Positions 52,822 to 62,517 of a stretch of 64,000 nucleotides of DNA are shown in pieces; the first letter of the stretch is position 1, and every line of letters begins with the position of its first letter. The stretch is taken from assembly GCA_937871285.1 (NCBI GenBank), contig CALMQS010000068.1:45838-109837 (forward strand), written 5' to 3'. Both the position numbers and the translations under genes were made by a program. The notes below the pieces were generated by a model. The model worked only from the letters and a program-made list of their open reading frames with translations. It did not search any database and was not told where the DNA came from. The DNA comes from an uncultured Sphingobacteriales bacterium. GTDB lineage: Bacteria > Bacteroidota > Bacteroidia > Chitinophagales > Chitinophagaceae.

Positions 52822-53994
52822 TCACTTCTGTGCTTCAATTACTTCATTCTCTTTATGCTTTCCTTTACAAAACCCTTCATACAATCTTTCATACAAATGT
52901 TCATATTGTGGCACAATACGGGTAATATCGAAGTTCTCTGCCTGTTTTTTTGCATTAGCTTTAAACCTGTTAAATGTATTTTCATCTTTCAAAATATCTA
53001 TAGCATACCGGGCCATTTGATCCGTATCTCCCACATTCCCCATAAAACCATTTTCTCCCGGTGTTATAATTTCGGGCAAACCGCCTACATTGGTAGACAC
53101 TACAGGCGCCCCGCCGGCCATGGCTTCCAGCGCCGACAGACCAAAGCTTTCGTATTCCGACGGCAGTAAAAACAGGTCGGCTATAGCAAATATCTCTTCC
53201 ATATCCTGTTGTTTGCCTACAAAGCGTATTACGTCGCACAAGTTCAATTCCCTGCATAACGCTTCGGCCATAGGCCTTTCCGGGCCATCGCCTACCAGTA
53301 ACAGCCTGGACGGTATAACATCGTTCAGTTTTTTGAAGATGTGAATAACATCGTCTATGCGTTTTATTTTCCTGAAATTAGAAGCATGTAATACGATGCG
53401 CTCATTATTAGGCGCAATTACCTTACGGAAAGCGTCAATAGGCTTTTTACTGAAGCGCTGCACATCCACAAAATTGTAAATCACTTCTATATCCTTTTCA
53501 ATCTTAAACGTGCGGTAGGTTTCTTCTTTCAGGTTTTCCGACACGGCAGTTATGGCATCGCTTTGGTTGATGGAAAAGGCAACTACTGGCGCATAGGTTT
53601 TATCGCGGCCTACCAGGGTAATATCCGTACCATGCAGCGTGGTAATTACCGGCACATATTTATTCTCCTTCTGAAGTATCTGTTTGGCCATATAGGCGGC
53701 AGAAGCATGCGGAATGGCATAATGCACATGCAAAAGATCGAGCTTGTTATTTTTTACCACGTCAACCAAAGTGCTGGCCAATGCCGATTCATAGGGAGGA
53801 TAATCAAACAAAGGATAGGTGGGAACTCTTACTTCATGATAGAACATATTAGCCCTGAAGCCTGTAAGGCGTACAGGCTGGCGGTAGGTTATAAAATGTA
53901 CATTGTGATCCTTATCAGCAAGCGCCATGCCCAGTTCCGTGGCCAAAACACCGCTTCCGCCAAAAGTAGGGTAGCAAACGATTCCTATATTCAT
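52822..53994 (-). CDS. bshA: N-acetyl-alpha-D-glucosaminyl L-malate synthase (bacillithiol pathway)
   Basis: A 390-residue GT4 glycosyltransferase. The start MNIGIVCYPTFGGSGVLATELG is characteristic of BshA, which transfers GlcNAc from UDP-GlcNAc to L-malate as the first step of bacillithiol synthesis. The donor-site motifs HASNFRKIKRIDDVI and PSEYESFGLSALEAMAGG (EX7E) are intact. The later genes bshB and bshC are not in the window. First gene of the bshA-tatD-ansA run. Confidence 0.93.
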   Translation of the reverse strand: MNIGIVCYPTFGGSGVLATELGMALADKDHNVHFITYRQPVRLTGFRANMFYHEVRVPTYPLFDYPPYESALASTLVDVVKNNKLDLLHVHYAIPHASAAYMAKQILQKENKYVPVITTLHGTDITLVGRDKTYAPVVAFSINQSDAITAVSENLKEETYRTFKIEKDIEVIYNFVDVQRFSKKPIDAFRKVIAPNNERIVLHASNFRKIKRIDDVIHIFKKLNDVIPSRLLLVGDGPERPMAEALCRELNLCDVIRFVGKQQDMEEIFAIADLFLLPSEYESFGLSALEAMAGGAPVVSTNVGGLPEIITPGENGFMGNVGDTDQMARYAIDILKDENTFNRFKANAKKQAENFDITRIVPQYEHLYERLYEGFCKGKHKENEVIEAQK

Positions 53995-54072
53995 GTGTTT
54001 ATTTTATGGTAAAGGTTAAGCGAAGGTAATTATTCAGCTACATTTACTAAATTGTTGTTTCAAACACCATGT

Positions 54073-54465
54073 ATGAAAAAATTCCTTCGTATTTCATTGT
54101 TGCTGATAGTAGTTGTGTTGGCCATATTTATTTATGTGCGTTATTATTTTGTTCTGGGAGAAGGAGTGAAATCGGGTGAGCTGAACTATTGCGTAAAAAA
54201 GGGATATGTATTTAAGACCTACGAAGGAAAGCTCATTCAAACAGGTATCCGCTCCCTGTCTCCCAATACCATACAGTCTTACGATTTTGAATTTTCAGTA
54301 ACCAATGAAAACGTAGCCAGAACATTGATGTCCAATTCGGGAATGGTATTCGACCTGTACTACAGGGAATATAAAGGAGCGCTTCCCTGGCGGGGATTCA
54401 GCCGGTACATAGTAGATAGTATTGTGGCCATGAAAGATCCCAGAACAGGCAACCTTGTACGGTAA
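54073..54465 (+). CDS. Small membrane-anchored protein of unknown function
   Basis: A 130-residue protein with one N-terminal membrane helix (FLRISLLLIVVVLAIFIYVRYYFV) and a soluble part beginning GEGVKSGELNYCVKKGYVFKTYEGKL and ending GFSRYIVDSI. Similar small proteins occur next to housekeeping genes in Bacteroidota, and some are mislabelled as 6-phosphogluconate dehydrogenase. I cannot assign a function. The soluble domain probably faces the periplasm. The ATG at 54073 gives a clean positive-hydrophobic start (MKKFLR). Convergent with the RsmI-like gene. Confidence 0.7.
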   Translation: MKKFLRISLLLIVVVLAIFIYVRYYFVLGEGVKSGELNYCVKKGYVFKTYEGKLIQTGIRSLSPNTIQSYDFEFSVTNENVARTLMSNSGMVFDLYYREYKGALPWRGFSRYIVDSIVAMKDPRTGNLVR

Positions 54466-54478
54466 TTGTACGCCGGTT

Positions 54479-55198
54479 TTAACTTTCGCCCACTATAAAG
54501 ATTGCCGGCTTTTTATGAAGATCGGGCTTATCTTTTTTCCATTCGGCAATCGTTCTCGTTTTAATATACTCTTCCGGAGCAGTAAGGGATACCGCTATAC
54601 ATAAGCGGGTAAAGGGATTGCAGGTTTTAAGGAGGGTGTCGAGCAATTGATTGTTCCGGTATGGCGTTTCAATAAATATTTGTGTGCAATGTTTTGTAAC
54701 CGCTTCGTTTTCTATCGCCTTTACCGCCTTTGCCCTCGCTGCATTGTCTACCGGTAAATAACCGGCGAACCTGAAATGTTGCCCGTTCATACCGCTGGCC
54801 ATCAATGCCAGAATAATTGAATTAGGACCTACCAGCGGCTTCACCCATGCGCCGGCAGCCTGGGCGGCTTCAACTAAAACTTGACCGGGATCGGCAATGC
54901 CCGGACAACCTGCCTCGCTAATAATGCCTACCGTTTTGTTATGCTTTAATGCCGCTGTAAAAACAGACCGTACGGCTTTTTCTGTTTTATGAATAGTATG
55001 CCATTCGTAATCGTCAATCACCATCTCTTTCCAGATGCGCTTTAAATAGCGGCGGGCGGTTCTTTCATTCTCAACAAAAAAAACGGAGCAGCATTTTACG
55101 GCATCAACAATATAGGCGGGTATAGCATCTATTCCCTGCTCATCAATTACAGAAGGGATTAAATAAACGGTTCCATTACTCGTGGGGGATATAATCAT
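54479..55198 (-). CDS. RsmI-like tetrapyrrole-methylase-fold SAM methyltransferase
   Basis: A 239-residue methyltransferase of the tetrapyrrole methylase fold. The SAM-binding motif is ISEAGCPGIADPGQVLV, and VGPNSIILALMASGMNGQHFRFAGYLP follows as in RsmI. RsmI methylates the 2-prime oxygen of C1402 in 16S rRNA. This protein is shorter than classical RsmI (about 280 residues) and begins with a divergent N-terminus (MIISPTSNGTVYLIPSVIDE), so it belongs to a second group common in Bacteroidota whose target may differ. Confidence 0.8.
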   Translation of the reverse strand: MIISPTSNGTVYLIPSVIDEQGIDAIPAYIVDAVKCCSVFFVENERTARRYLKRIWKEMVIDDYEWHTIHKTEKAVRSVFTAALKHNKTVGIISEAGCPGIADPGQVLVEAAQAAGAWVKPLVGPNSIILALMASGMNGQHFRFAGYLPVDNAARAKAVKAIENEAVTKHCTQIFIETPYRNNQLLDTLLKTCNPFTRLCIAVSLTAPEEYIKTRTIAEWKKDKPDLHKKPAIFIVGES

Positions 55199-55264
55199 TA
55201 TTTTGGATTTGAAATTAGAAATTTAAGATTTGAAATGCGAAAGAACCTTCAAATCCTAAAAGTA
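55199..55264. repeat. Spacer with a dispersed repeat copy
   Basis: Bases 55205-55223 (GGATTTGAAATTAGAAATT) are identical to 10266-10284; similar TTTGAAAT units follow. No gene. Confidence 0.65.
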
Positions 55265-56074
55265 TTATTCCCCTTCTTTGGGATGATAGAGGCTGAGCGT
55301 TGCCGCTATTACGGCATAGGCAGGAGCCAGAACCCAGCCAATGCCAATCAGTCCATGCATCAGGTAAAATATAAGTCCGTTGCCGATAGCAAGACCTTTA
55401 TGCTTGCCTATGAACTCAATGCTTTGTCCGGGAGAAAGTTTTTGCCGTTCACAACTGTAGTCCAGCATGGAAAATCCATAATAATAACACTCTATCAGTA
55501 AAACAACTAACGGGGTTATCCAGCCCACTATGGGCACAAAAGAAATGATAAGCAGGGTAAAAGTATATACGGTTTGCCACAAAACGTTGCGCATGGCCAG
55601 CTTTATACCCCGCACCATATCCTTCATCAACTGCGGAAAACTGAAAGGGTATTCCTTTCCTTCAATAATGGATTCCGTTTTTTCACTCAGGTAACCAAAC
55701 AAAGGCGAGCCTGCAATCAGCCATATGTATTTGAACCAGGAGAAATACAGCATGATGAGGATAAGCCATATCATTATCCCTCCCAATGCAAAGAAAAAGC
55801 CCAGCAGGCTGCTTTGCATTTTATCTACCCATGCTTTTAACCCGGTTTTAATGCTCAGCAGCTCAATAACATGCGTGGCGCTTTTGCCAAAAAAATACAT
55901 GCCCACCACGAACAATACCGCATAAATTAAACCCGGTATTATAATCCATTTCCACAGGTTGTGCTTGCGAATAAACTGGTGTGCTTTAAAATAAGACTGA
56001 ACAGCTATTATGATCTCTTTAAGCAAATGGATTATTTTAAACGATTTTAGTAAACTTGCCGCTACAACGCTCAA
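55265..56074 (-). CDS. EI24/CysZ-like integral membrane protein
   Basis: Up to 269 residues with about four to six membrane helices (WIIIPGLIYAVLFVVGMYFFG, FFALGGIMIWLILIMLYFSW, VYTFTLLIISFVPIVGWITPLVVLLIE). The loop SPLFGYLSEKTESIIEGKEYPF and ECYYYGFSMLDYSCER match the EI24 (PF07264) domain family that includes the sulfate permease CysZ. The start is uncertain: no ATG is available, and the TTG at 56026 (LKEIIIAVQSYFKAHQF) fits homologues better than the TTG at 56074. Transport of sulfate is not proven. Confidence 0.8.
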   Translation of the reverse strand: MSVVAASLLKSFKIIHLLKEIIIAVQSYFKAHQFIRKHNLWKWIIIPGLIYAVLFVVGMYFFGKSATHVIELLSIKTGLKAWVDKMQSSLLGFFFALGGIMIWLILIMLYFSWFKYIWLIAGSPLFGYLSEKTESIIEGKEYPFSFPQLMKDMVRGIKLAMRNVLWQTVYTFTLLIISFVPIVGWITPLVVLLIECYYYGFSMLDYSCERQKLSPGQSIEFIGKHKGLAIGNGLIFYLMHGLIGIGWVLAPAYAVIAATLSLYHPKEGE

Positions 56075-56114
56075 TGATCAAACTTAATGAAATTCTTTTG
56101 CTTAATTTCCCCTG

Positions 56115-56720
56115 ATGAAGAAACTGGATTATAATTTTTACAATCGTCCCAACGTAGTGAAAATTGCCAGGGAATTATTAGGCAAGGTATTAGTTACGGA
56201 TTGGGGAAGCGGATTAACATCGGGGAGGATTGTTGAAACGGAGGCTTACAATGGCATAACAGACCGCGCTTCGCATGCCTATAATGGCAGGCGAACTGCA
56301 CGTACAGAGGTAATGTTTAATGACGCGGGCAAGGGATATGTGTATTTATGCTATGGCATCCACCATTTGTTTAATGTGGTTACAAACGTTAAAAACACTC
56401 CTCATGCCATATTAATAAGAGCGGTAGAGCCATTGCAGGGCATAAACATTATGCTGCAAAGAACAGGAAAGCGAAACCCGGACCGCACCCTAACCTCCGG
56501 CCCGGGTAATGTATCCAAAGCTCTTGGCATCCTTACCCGGCATAGCGGTGTAAATCTTATTGATAACACAATTTTCATTGCCGATGACGGATTTACGCTT
56601 CAGCAAAAAGATATCATCGCCACCCCGCGCATTGGAGTGGATTATGCGGGCGAAGACGCGTTGCTGCCCTACCGGTTTTTTATCAGGAATAATATATATG
56701 TAAGCGGAAGAAGACATTGA
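56115..56720 (+). CDS. DNA-3-methyladenine glycosylase (AAG/MPG type)
   Basis: A 201-residue base-excision repair enzyme of the mammalian-type AAG family. GRIVETEAYNGITDRASHAYNGRRT contains the catalytic Glu and the Tyr/His that line the base pocket; GKGYVYLCYGIHHLFNVV, AILIRAVEPL and LTSGPGNVSKALGI are also typical. It removes alkylated purines. Length is normal. Divergent from the EI24 gene. Confidence 0.93.
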   Translation: MKKLDYNFYNRPNVVKIARELLGKVLVTDWGSGLTSGRIVETEAYNGITDRASHAYNGRRTARTEVMFNDAGKGYVYLCYGIHHLFNVVTNVKNTPHAILIRAVEPLQGINIMLQRTGKRNPDRTLTSGPGNVSKALGILTRHSGVNLIDNTIFIADDGFTLQQKDIIATPRIGVDYAGEDALLPYRFFIRNNIYVSGRRH

Positions 56721-56949
56721 TTTTTGTTTTGATACTGGTCTTCAACATATAGGCACAATAGGATCATAGGAAAACATAAGGTTATATTAAAAACAAGGTG
56801 TACCTATATTTCTGTGCTATGTGGTAAATATTCAGAAACAGAAAGAATAACAAACTGGTTTTCATTTCCTAACATCCAAAATTCACGTTAAGAATGCGTT
56901 TAATTAGCGTTGCATACTGCATAAATCCGTATTCATCTGATTATTGTTT

Positions 56950-56957
56950 TACTTTTG
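56950..56957 (+). promoter_or_regulatory. -7 promoter element TACTTTTG of ubiE/menG
   Basis: TACTTTTG eight bases before the ATG at 56966. It rules out the farther upstream start codon of the same frame. Confidence 0.5.
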
Positions 56958-56965
56958 CTCCCCGG

Positions 56966-57709
56966 ATGACAAAATTTGACCATGATAGCGTAGTTCCCTA
57001 CAAAGAATCGGCGTTAACAAAAAAACAGCAGGTAGCTGAAATGTTTAACCGGATCGCGTTTCGCTACGATTTTATGAACCGGTTCCTTTCTGCAGGTATA
57101 GATATTGGCTGGCGTAAAAAAGCTTTAAAGCAACTGGCAGAAGAAAAGCCTAAAGTTTTATTAGATGTTGCCACCGGAACGGGTGATATTGCCATCATGG
57201 CATATGAATTGCTTAAGCCTGATAGCATCATTGGCATTGATATATCGGAGAAGATGCTGGAGATAGGAAAAGAGAAAGTGTTAAAATCAGGACTGGAGCA
57301 GCATATTCAGTTGCAAAGCGGTGATAGTGAAGCAATAAACTTTCCTGAAGGTTCGTTTGATGCAGTAACAGTGGCCTTTGGCGTCCGGAATTTTGAGCAC
57401 CTGGAGCAGGGACTGGAAGAAATAAAAAGAGTATTGAAGCCGGGTGGTAAATTAGTAATATTAGAATTTTCAAAACCTAAAATAACAGGCATAGCACAAC
57501 TTTACAATTGGTACGTAGGGATCGTAGCGCCGCAGATGGCTTCTATTGTTTCAAACAACAGGAAGGCCTATCAGTATCTGAATAAATCGGTGCAGGGGTT
57601 CCCGGAAGGAAAAGCTTTTGTGGATATTTTAAACAACGTTGGATTCCGAAACACATCATGCAAAAAATTAAGCCTGGGTATTTGCAGTATTTATTGCGGT
57701 GTAAAATAA
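56966..57709 (+). CDS. ubiE: Demethylmenaquinone methyltransferase
   Basis: A 247-residue class I SAM methyltransferase (start MTKFDHDSVVPYKESALTKK), also called menG. The family signature RIAFRYDFMNRFLSAGIDIGWRK is present, with the SAM motif LLDVATGTGDIA, then IGIDISEKMLEIGK and VTVAFGVRNFEHLEQGL. It performs the last step of menaquinone synthesis, consistent with MqnC in this genome. Its last 52 bases overlap the start of porT in another frame, so the two are probably translationally coupled; ubiE-porT order is conserved in Bacteroidota. Confidence 0.93.
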   Translation: MTKFDHDSVVPYKESALTKKQQVAEMFNRIAFRYDFMNRFLSAGIDIGWRKKALKQLAEEKPKVLLDVATGTGDIAIMAYELLKPDSIIGIDISEKMLEIGKEKVLKSGLEQHIQLQSGDSEAINFPEGSFDAVTVAFGVRNFEHLEQGLEEIKRVLKPGGKLVILEFSKPKITGIAQLYNWYVGIVAPQMASIVSNNRKAYQYLNKSVQGFPEGKAFVDILNNVGFRNTSCKKLSLGICSIYCGVK

Positions 57710-58425
57710 TAGTAACGGTTATTATTGCATCTGGTTTTGTTACGCCTTCTTTTGCACAGCTTCGTGGCAATATCAATCTTCCCAATCACGACGAAAAGCC
57801 TTATTATTTTGGTATAGTGCTTGGCTACAATACTTCGCATTACCATATATCACATGCCCCATCCTTCCTGAACCAGGATAGCATACAGGGTGTAAATGGA
57901 TTGAACAGCGGCCGGATCCATTTGGGGATCATGGCTAACCTGCAGCTGTCGAAGCGCTGGGATGTGCGGTTTTATCCTTTGAACCTTATTTTCAGCGAAA
58001 AGAAGTTCCGTTATGATCTTCAATACCCCGACCTGGGTGAGAGTGTCCTGCAAAAAACACAAAAAGTAGAATCCATCGTAATGAGCTGGCCTTTGCAGGT
58101 GAGGTTAAAAAGCGACCGCATCGGAAACTTCCGGGTATATACGCTTGCGGGAATAAAGTTTGATTATGACCTGGCTTCCAACTCGGGCACCTCCAACTCG
58201 GAAAACCTGTTGAAGGTGAAAAAAACCGACTTTGGCGTGGAAGCCGGGATCGGTTTTCAATTCTTTAATAAATATGTTATTGTATCTCCTGAAATCAAAA
58301 TCAGCCACGGCTTAAATAATGTGCATTCCAAAGACCCTTCGCTCAAATACTCCAATGTTATAGACAAACTGAACTCCAGGATGATCCTGTTTTCATTGCA
58401 TTTTGAAGGAGGAGGGCTGCTTTAG
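57658..58425 (+). CDS. porT: PorT-family outer-membrane protein of the type IX secretion/gliding machinery
   Basis: A 255-residue protein with a signal peptide (IIVTVIIASGFVTPSFAQ) and an 8-strand-type beta-barrel with aromatic strand ends (FGIVLGYNTSHYHI, DVRFYPLNLIFSEKKFRYDL, TDFGVEAGIGFQFF, ILFSLHFEGGGLL). PorT is required for type IX secretion in Porphyromonas and relatives. Assignment rests on the fold, size and position after ubiE. The ATG at 57658 lies inside ubiE, giving a 52-base overlap; no better start follows. Confidence 0.82.
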   Translation: MQKIKPGYLQYLLRCKIIVTVIIASGFVTPSFAQLRGNINLPNHDEKPYYFGIVLGYNTSHYHISHAPSFLNQDSIQGVNGLNSGRIHLGIMANLQLSKRWDVRFYPLNLIFSEKKFRYDLQYPDLGESVLQKTQKVESIVMSWPLQVRLKSDRIGNFRVYTLAGIKFDYDLASNSGTSNSENLLKVKKTDFGVEAGIGFQFFNKYVIVSPEIKISHGLNNVHSKDPSLKYSNVIDKLNSRMILFSLHFEGGGLL

Positions 58426-58695
58426 GCAAACTGCCGCTGAAGCTAATGCTTAGTAATCCTAATATGCCGTATTAGGCTGTGAAAAGTGAGGGGATAAAGG
58501 GGGCTGCCTAAAAGGCAATATTTTACTGCGAAGGCGCAAAGAAAATAAAACCAGAAGATCAGGACTTTGTGTCCCTGCCTGCAGGCTTGAGTCTTAGTGG
58601 CACACCTTCTACACCATTCCTTTTGAGGCAAACTCTTCTCACCTCTGAGGACATATACTATACAACAATATATTGCAATTAACCCGGCACCAGCG
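58426..58695. repeat. Spacer with degenerate repeat-like sequence
   Basis: No gene is seen. GCGAAGGCGCAAAG (about 58529-58542) and CTTTGTGTCC...CTTAGTGGCAC (about 58565-58605) resemble the short degenerate repeats that occur between genes in many Bacteroidota; no strong terminator was found. Confidence 0.4.
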
Positions 58696-58902
58696 TTACC
58701 AGCCCTGTTTGGCTGTGCCCGCTTTAATAGCAGCTAATGCCTTGGCTTCACCCAGCAAAGTGGTAAGCTTATTACCCTTGCCGTCATGGCCTTGCGCCAT
58801 GTAAGCCCCTTTAGAGGTTTTTGTAATTACTGCGTCCATGATCGGAACGTTCTTCTCTTTTGTTTTTACATTATATGCGGTTAAAGTTGCATTGTCTGAC
58901 AT
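58696..58902 (-). CDS. Small conserved-type protein of unknown function
   Basis: A 68-residue protein (MSDNATLTAYNVKTKEKNVP) that is basic, with a central GAYMAQGHDGKGNKLTTLLG and an Ala-rich end. It looks like a real gene because codon use matches its neighbours and the start and end are clean, but I cannot place it in a family. The GxDxxGNKLTTLL segment suggests a small compact fold. It lies downstream of gyrB in the same orientation, 106 bases after its stop. Confidence 0.55.
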   Translation of the reverse strand: MSDNATLTAYNVKTKEKNVPIMDAVITKTSKGAYMAQGHDGKGNKLTTLLGEAKALAAIKAGTAKQGW

Positions 58903-59008
58903 AAAAATACATTTGATGGTTAGTAAAGTAATGATTTATTCTATGGATGAACAAGTAATTATTGTTCTAAGATAATAATATTTCACCATCCATAAATGCT
59001 AAAGTTAT

Positions 59009-61087
<2,079 letters not shown>

Positions 61088-61097
61088 CTAAACAATG

Positions 61098-61105
61098 TAT
61101 ATTTG
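61098..61105 (+). promoter_or_regulatory. -7 promoter element TATATTTG of the AraC-type gene
   Basis: TATATTTG lies seven bases before the ATG at 61113 and after the ATG at 61095, so the first ATG cannot be part of a transcript started here. Confidence 0.55.
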
Positions 61106-61112
61106 CAAACTT

Positions 61113-62051
61113 ATGCTGCAGGCGCCTAATATATTGGATTTAGCACAAAAGCATCCGGTGATGCTCAATGATTTGAATATTTTGCAGGAAAAAGAGCGTC
61201 AAACCCCGGGGGCTGTTCAATACACCATAAAACGTTACAGCCGCATACCCAAGTGGAATGCAGAAGATATGGGCATGATGGTGTATCACTATAAAAAAAA
61301 CGAACCTGCTGCCAGCTATCTTGAACTGCGGTTCTGTGTGAGTGGAAATGTATATTGCAGGGGTAAGGAACAGGAATGCCTGAATTGCAGGAACGGACTC
61401 ACCAAAGCCTGCTCGGAAAAGGAAGAGACCATTGATGTAATGAATTTCACCTTTTTGCCTGAACATTTGCTGCAATTCGTAAAAAATCCCCGCTCATTCG
61501 ATTTCACCAATGAAGTGCTTTGCTTTAAGCACCCTTCTTCTTTTACGAAAATCCTTCCGCTCTGCAGCCGTGTGAGGGTTATATTAGAAAGCCTGTTAAA
61601 CAATACATATACCGAAAGCTTCGAAAATATTTACATTAACGCACAAACCCAGATGCTGCTGCTGTACAGCTTAGAGTGCATGCTGGGAAATAAGGAAGAA
61701 GAAGCCTTTAGCTGTAAGTTCCTGGCCAATGAATCAGACAGAGACAAGATACTGAAAGCGCGGGAAGTGTTGTTGGCGCATATTGGTGAGCCCATCACCA
61801 TTAAAGATCTGAGCCGTAAAGTGGCCATCAATGAATGTTACCTGAAAAAAGGGTTTAAAGAGATCTTTGGCACCACTATTTTTGATTTTTACCAAAGCCA
61901 GCGTATGGAACATGCTAAGTACCTTTTGTATGAAAAGGGATTAAGCGTAACCGAGGTGTCACTCATGCTCGGCTATTCCTCCATATCGCACTTCTCTACC
62001 GCTTTTAAAAAACATACAGGCTTAAAGCCCTGTGAATTACTGCTGAGGTAA
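61113..62051 (+). CDS. AraC-family transcriptional regulator with N-terminal cysteine cluster
   Basis: A 312-residue protein. The C-terminal 100 residues are a double helix-turn-helix AraC domain (ITIKDLSRKVAINECYLKKGFKEIFG...VTEVSLMLGYSSISHFSTAFKKHTGLKP). The N-terminal domain contains five cysteines in a tight group, C75, C82, C89, C92 and C100 (FCVSGNVYCRGKEQECLNC...), which suggests metal or redox sensing. It is next to the cobalamin-riboswitch receptor gene in the same orientation, so control of metal or B12 uptake is a reasonable guess. The ATG at 61113 follows the TATATTTG element. Confidence 0.85.
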   Translation: MLQAPNILDLAQKHPVMLNDLNILQEKERQTPGAVQYTIKRYSRIPKWNAEDMGMMVYHYKKNEPAASYLELRFCVSGNVYCRGKEQECLNCRNGLTKACSEKEETIDVMNFTFLPEHLLQFVKNPRSFDFTNEVLCFKHPSSFTKILPLCSRVRVILESLLNNTYTESFENIYINAQTQMLLLYSLECMLGNKEEEAFSCKFLANESDRDKILKAREVLLAHIGEPITIKDLSRKVAINECYLKKGFKEIFGTTIFDFYQSQRMEHAKYLLYEKGLSVTEVSLMLGYSSISHFSTAFKKHTGLKPCELLLR

Positions 62052-62098
62052 GTGCTGAGCTGTCAGATGCCATCAGGCGAGTAGCTACAAACGATAGG

Positions 62099-62126
62099 TG
62101 GAAATCTCCTTCGGATTTTCTTTTTT
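62099..62126 (+). terminator. Possible terminator after the AraC-type gene
   Basis: GAAA and TCC pair with GGA and TTTC around a TTC loop, with a small internal loop, and TTTTTT follows. The stem is short. Confidence 0.45.
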
Positions 62127-62155
62127 GGTTTTTCCATTTTCCGTAATCATCTTTG
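62124..62155 (+). promoter_or_regulatory. Promoter of the riboswitch-btuB transcript
   Basis: TTTG at 62124-62127 and CATCTTTG at 62148-62155 are 20 bases apart, the normal -33/-7 spacing in Bacteroidota; the -7 element has one mismatch to TAnnTTTG. It lies just upstream of the riboswitch. Confidence 0.45.
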
Positions 62156-62165
62156 CCTTGTATTT

Positions 62166-62383
62166 GGTTGGCGCCGCGGCGCCATTAAAAGGGAAGTCCG
62201 GTGTAAATCCGGCGCTATCCCCGTAGCTGTAAGGTTTAGTGAGTTGGGATTAGGCAATAGTCGGTGTGTATTTCTCACGCACTATTCACTATTCACCATT
62301 CACCTGTTGAATCTTCATACCACTGTGGCGCCCCAGGCGCCACGGGAAGGTGTTCAACAGTAAACCAAGCCAGAAGACCTGCC
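62166..62383 (+). ncRNA. Cobalamin riboswitch
   Basis: The conserved core is visible: GGGAAGTCCGGTGTAAATCC with CGGCGCTATCCCCGTAGCTGTAA following, later CCACTGTGG...CGGGAAGG, and the B12 box AGCCAGAAGACCTGCC (62368-62383), one base from the consensus AGCCAGGAGACCTGCC. It binds adenosylcobalamin or a related corrinoid and turns the downstream receptor gene off. A hairpin GGCTTT/AAAGCC (62405-62423) and TCCC/GGGA near the start codon could be the switching part. The variable arm (62247-62320) holds an ACTATTCACT-type direct repeat that is not part of the conserved fold. Confidence 0.93.
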
Positions 62384-62517
62384 AGATCCATTTCTTAATC
62401 AAAGGGCTTTCGGGTGAAAAGCCGGAGATGAAAATGACTTAATGCATTAAGCCGTTTCTTTTCCTTTCACCATGTCCCTATTCGCTCAATTAATTAAACT
62501 CCCGCAGGGAACAGCAA

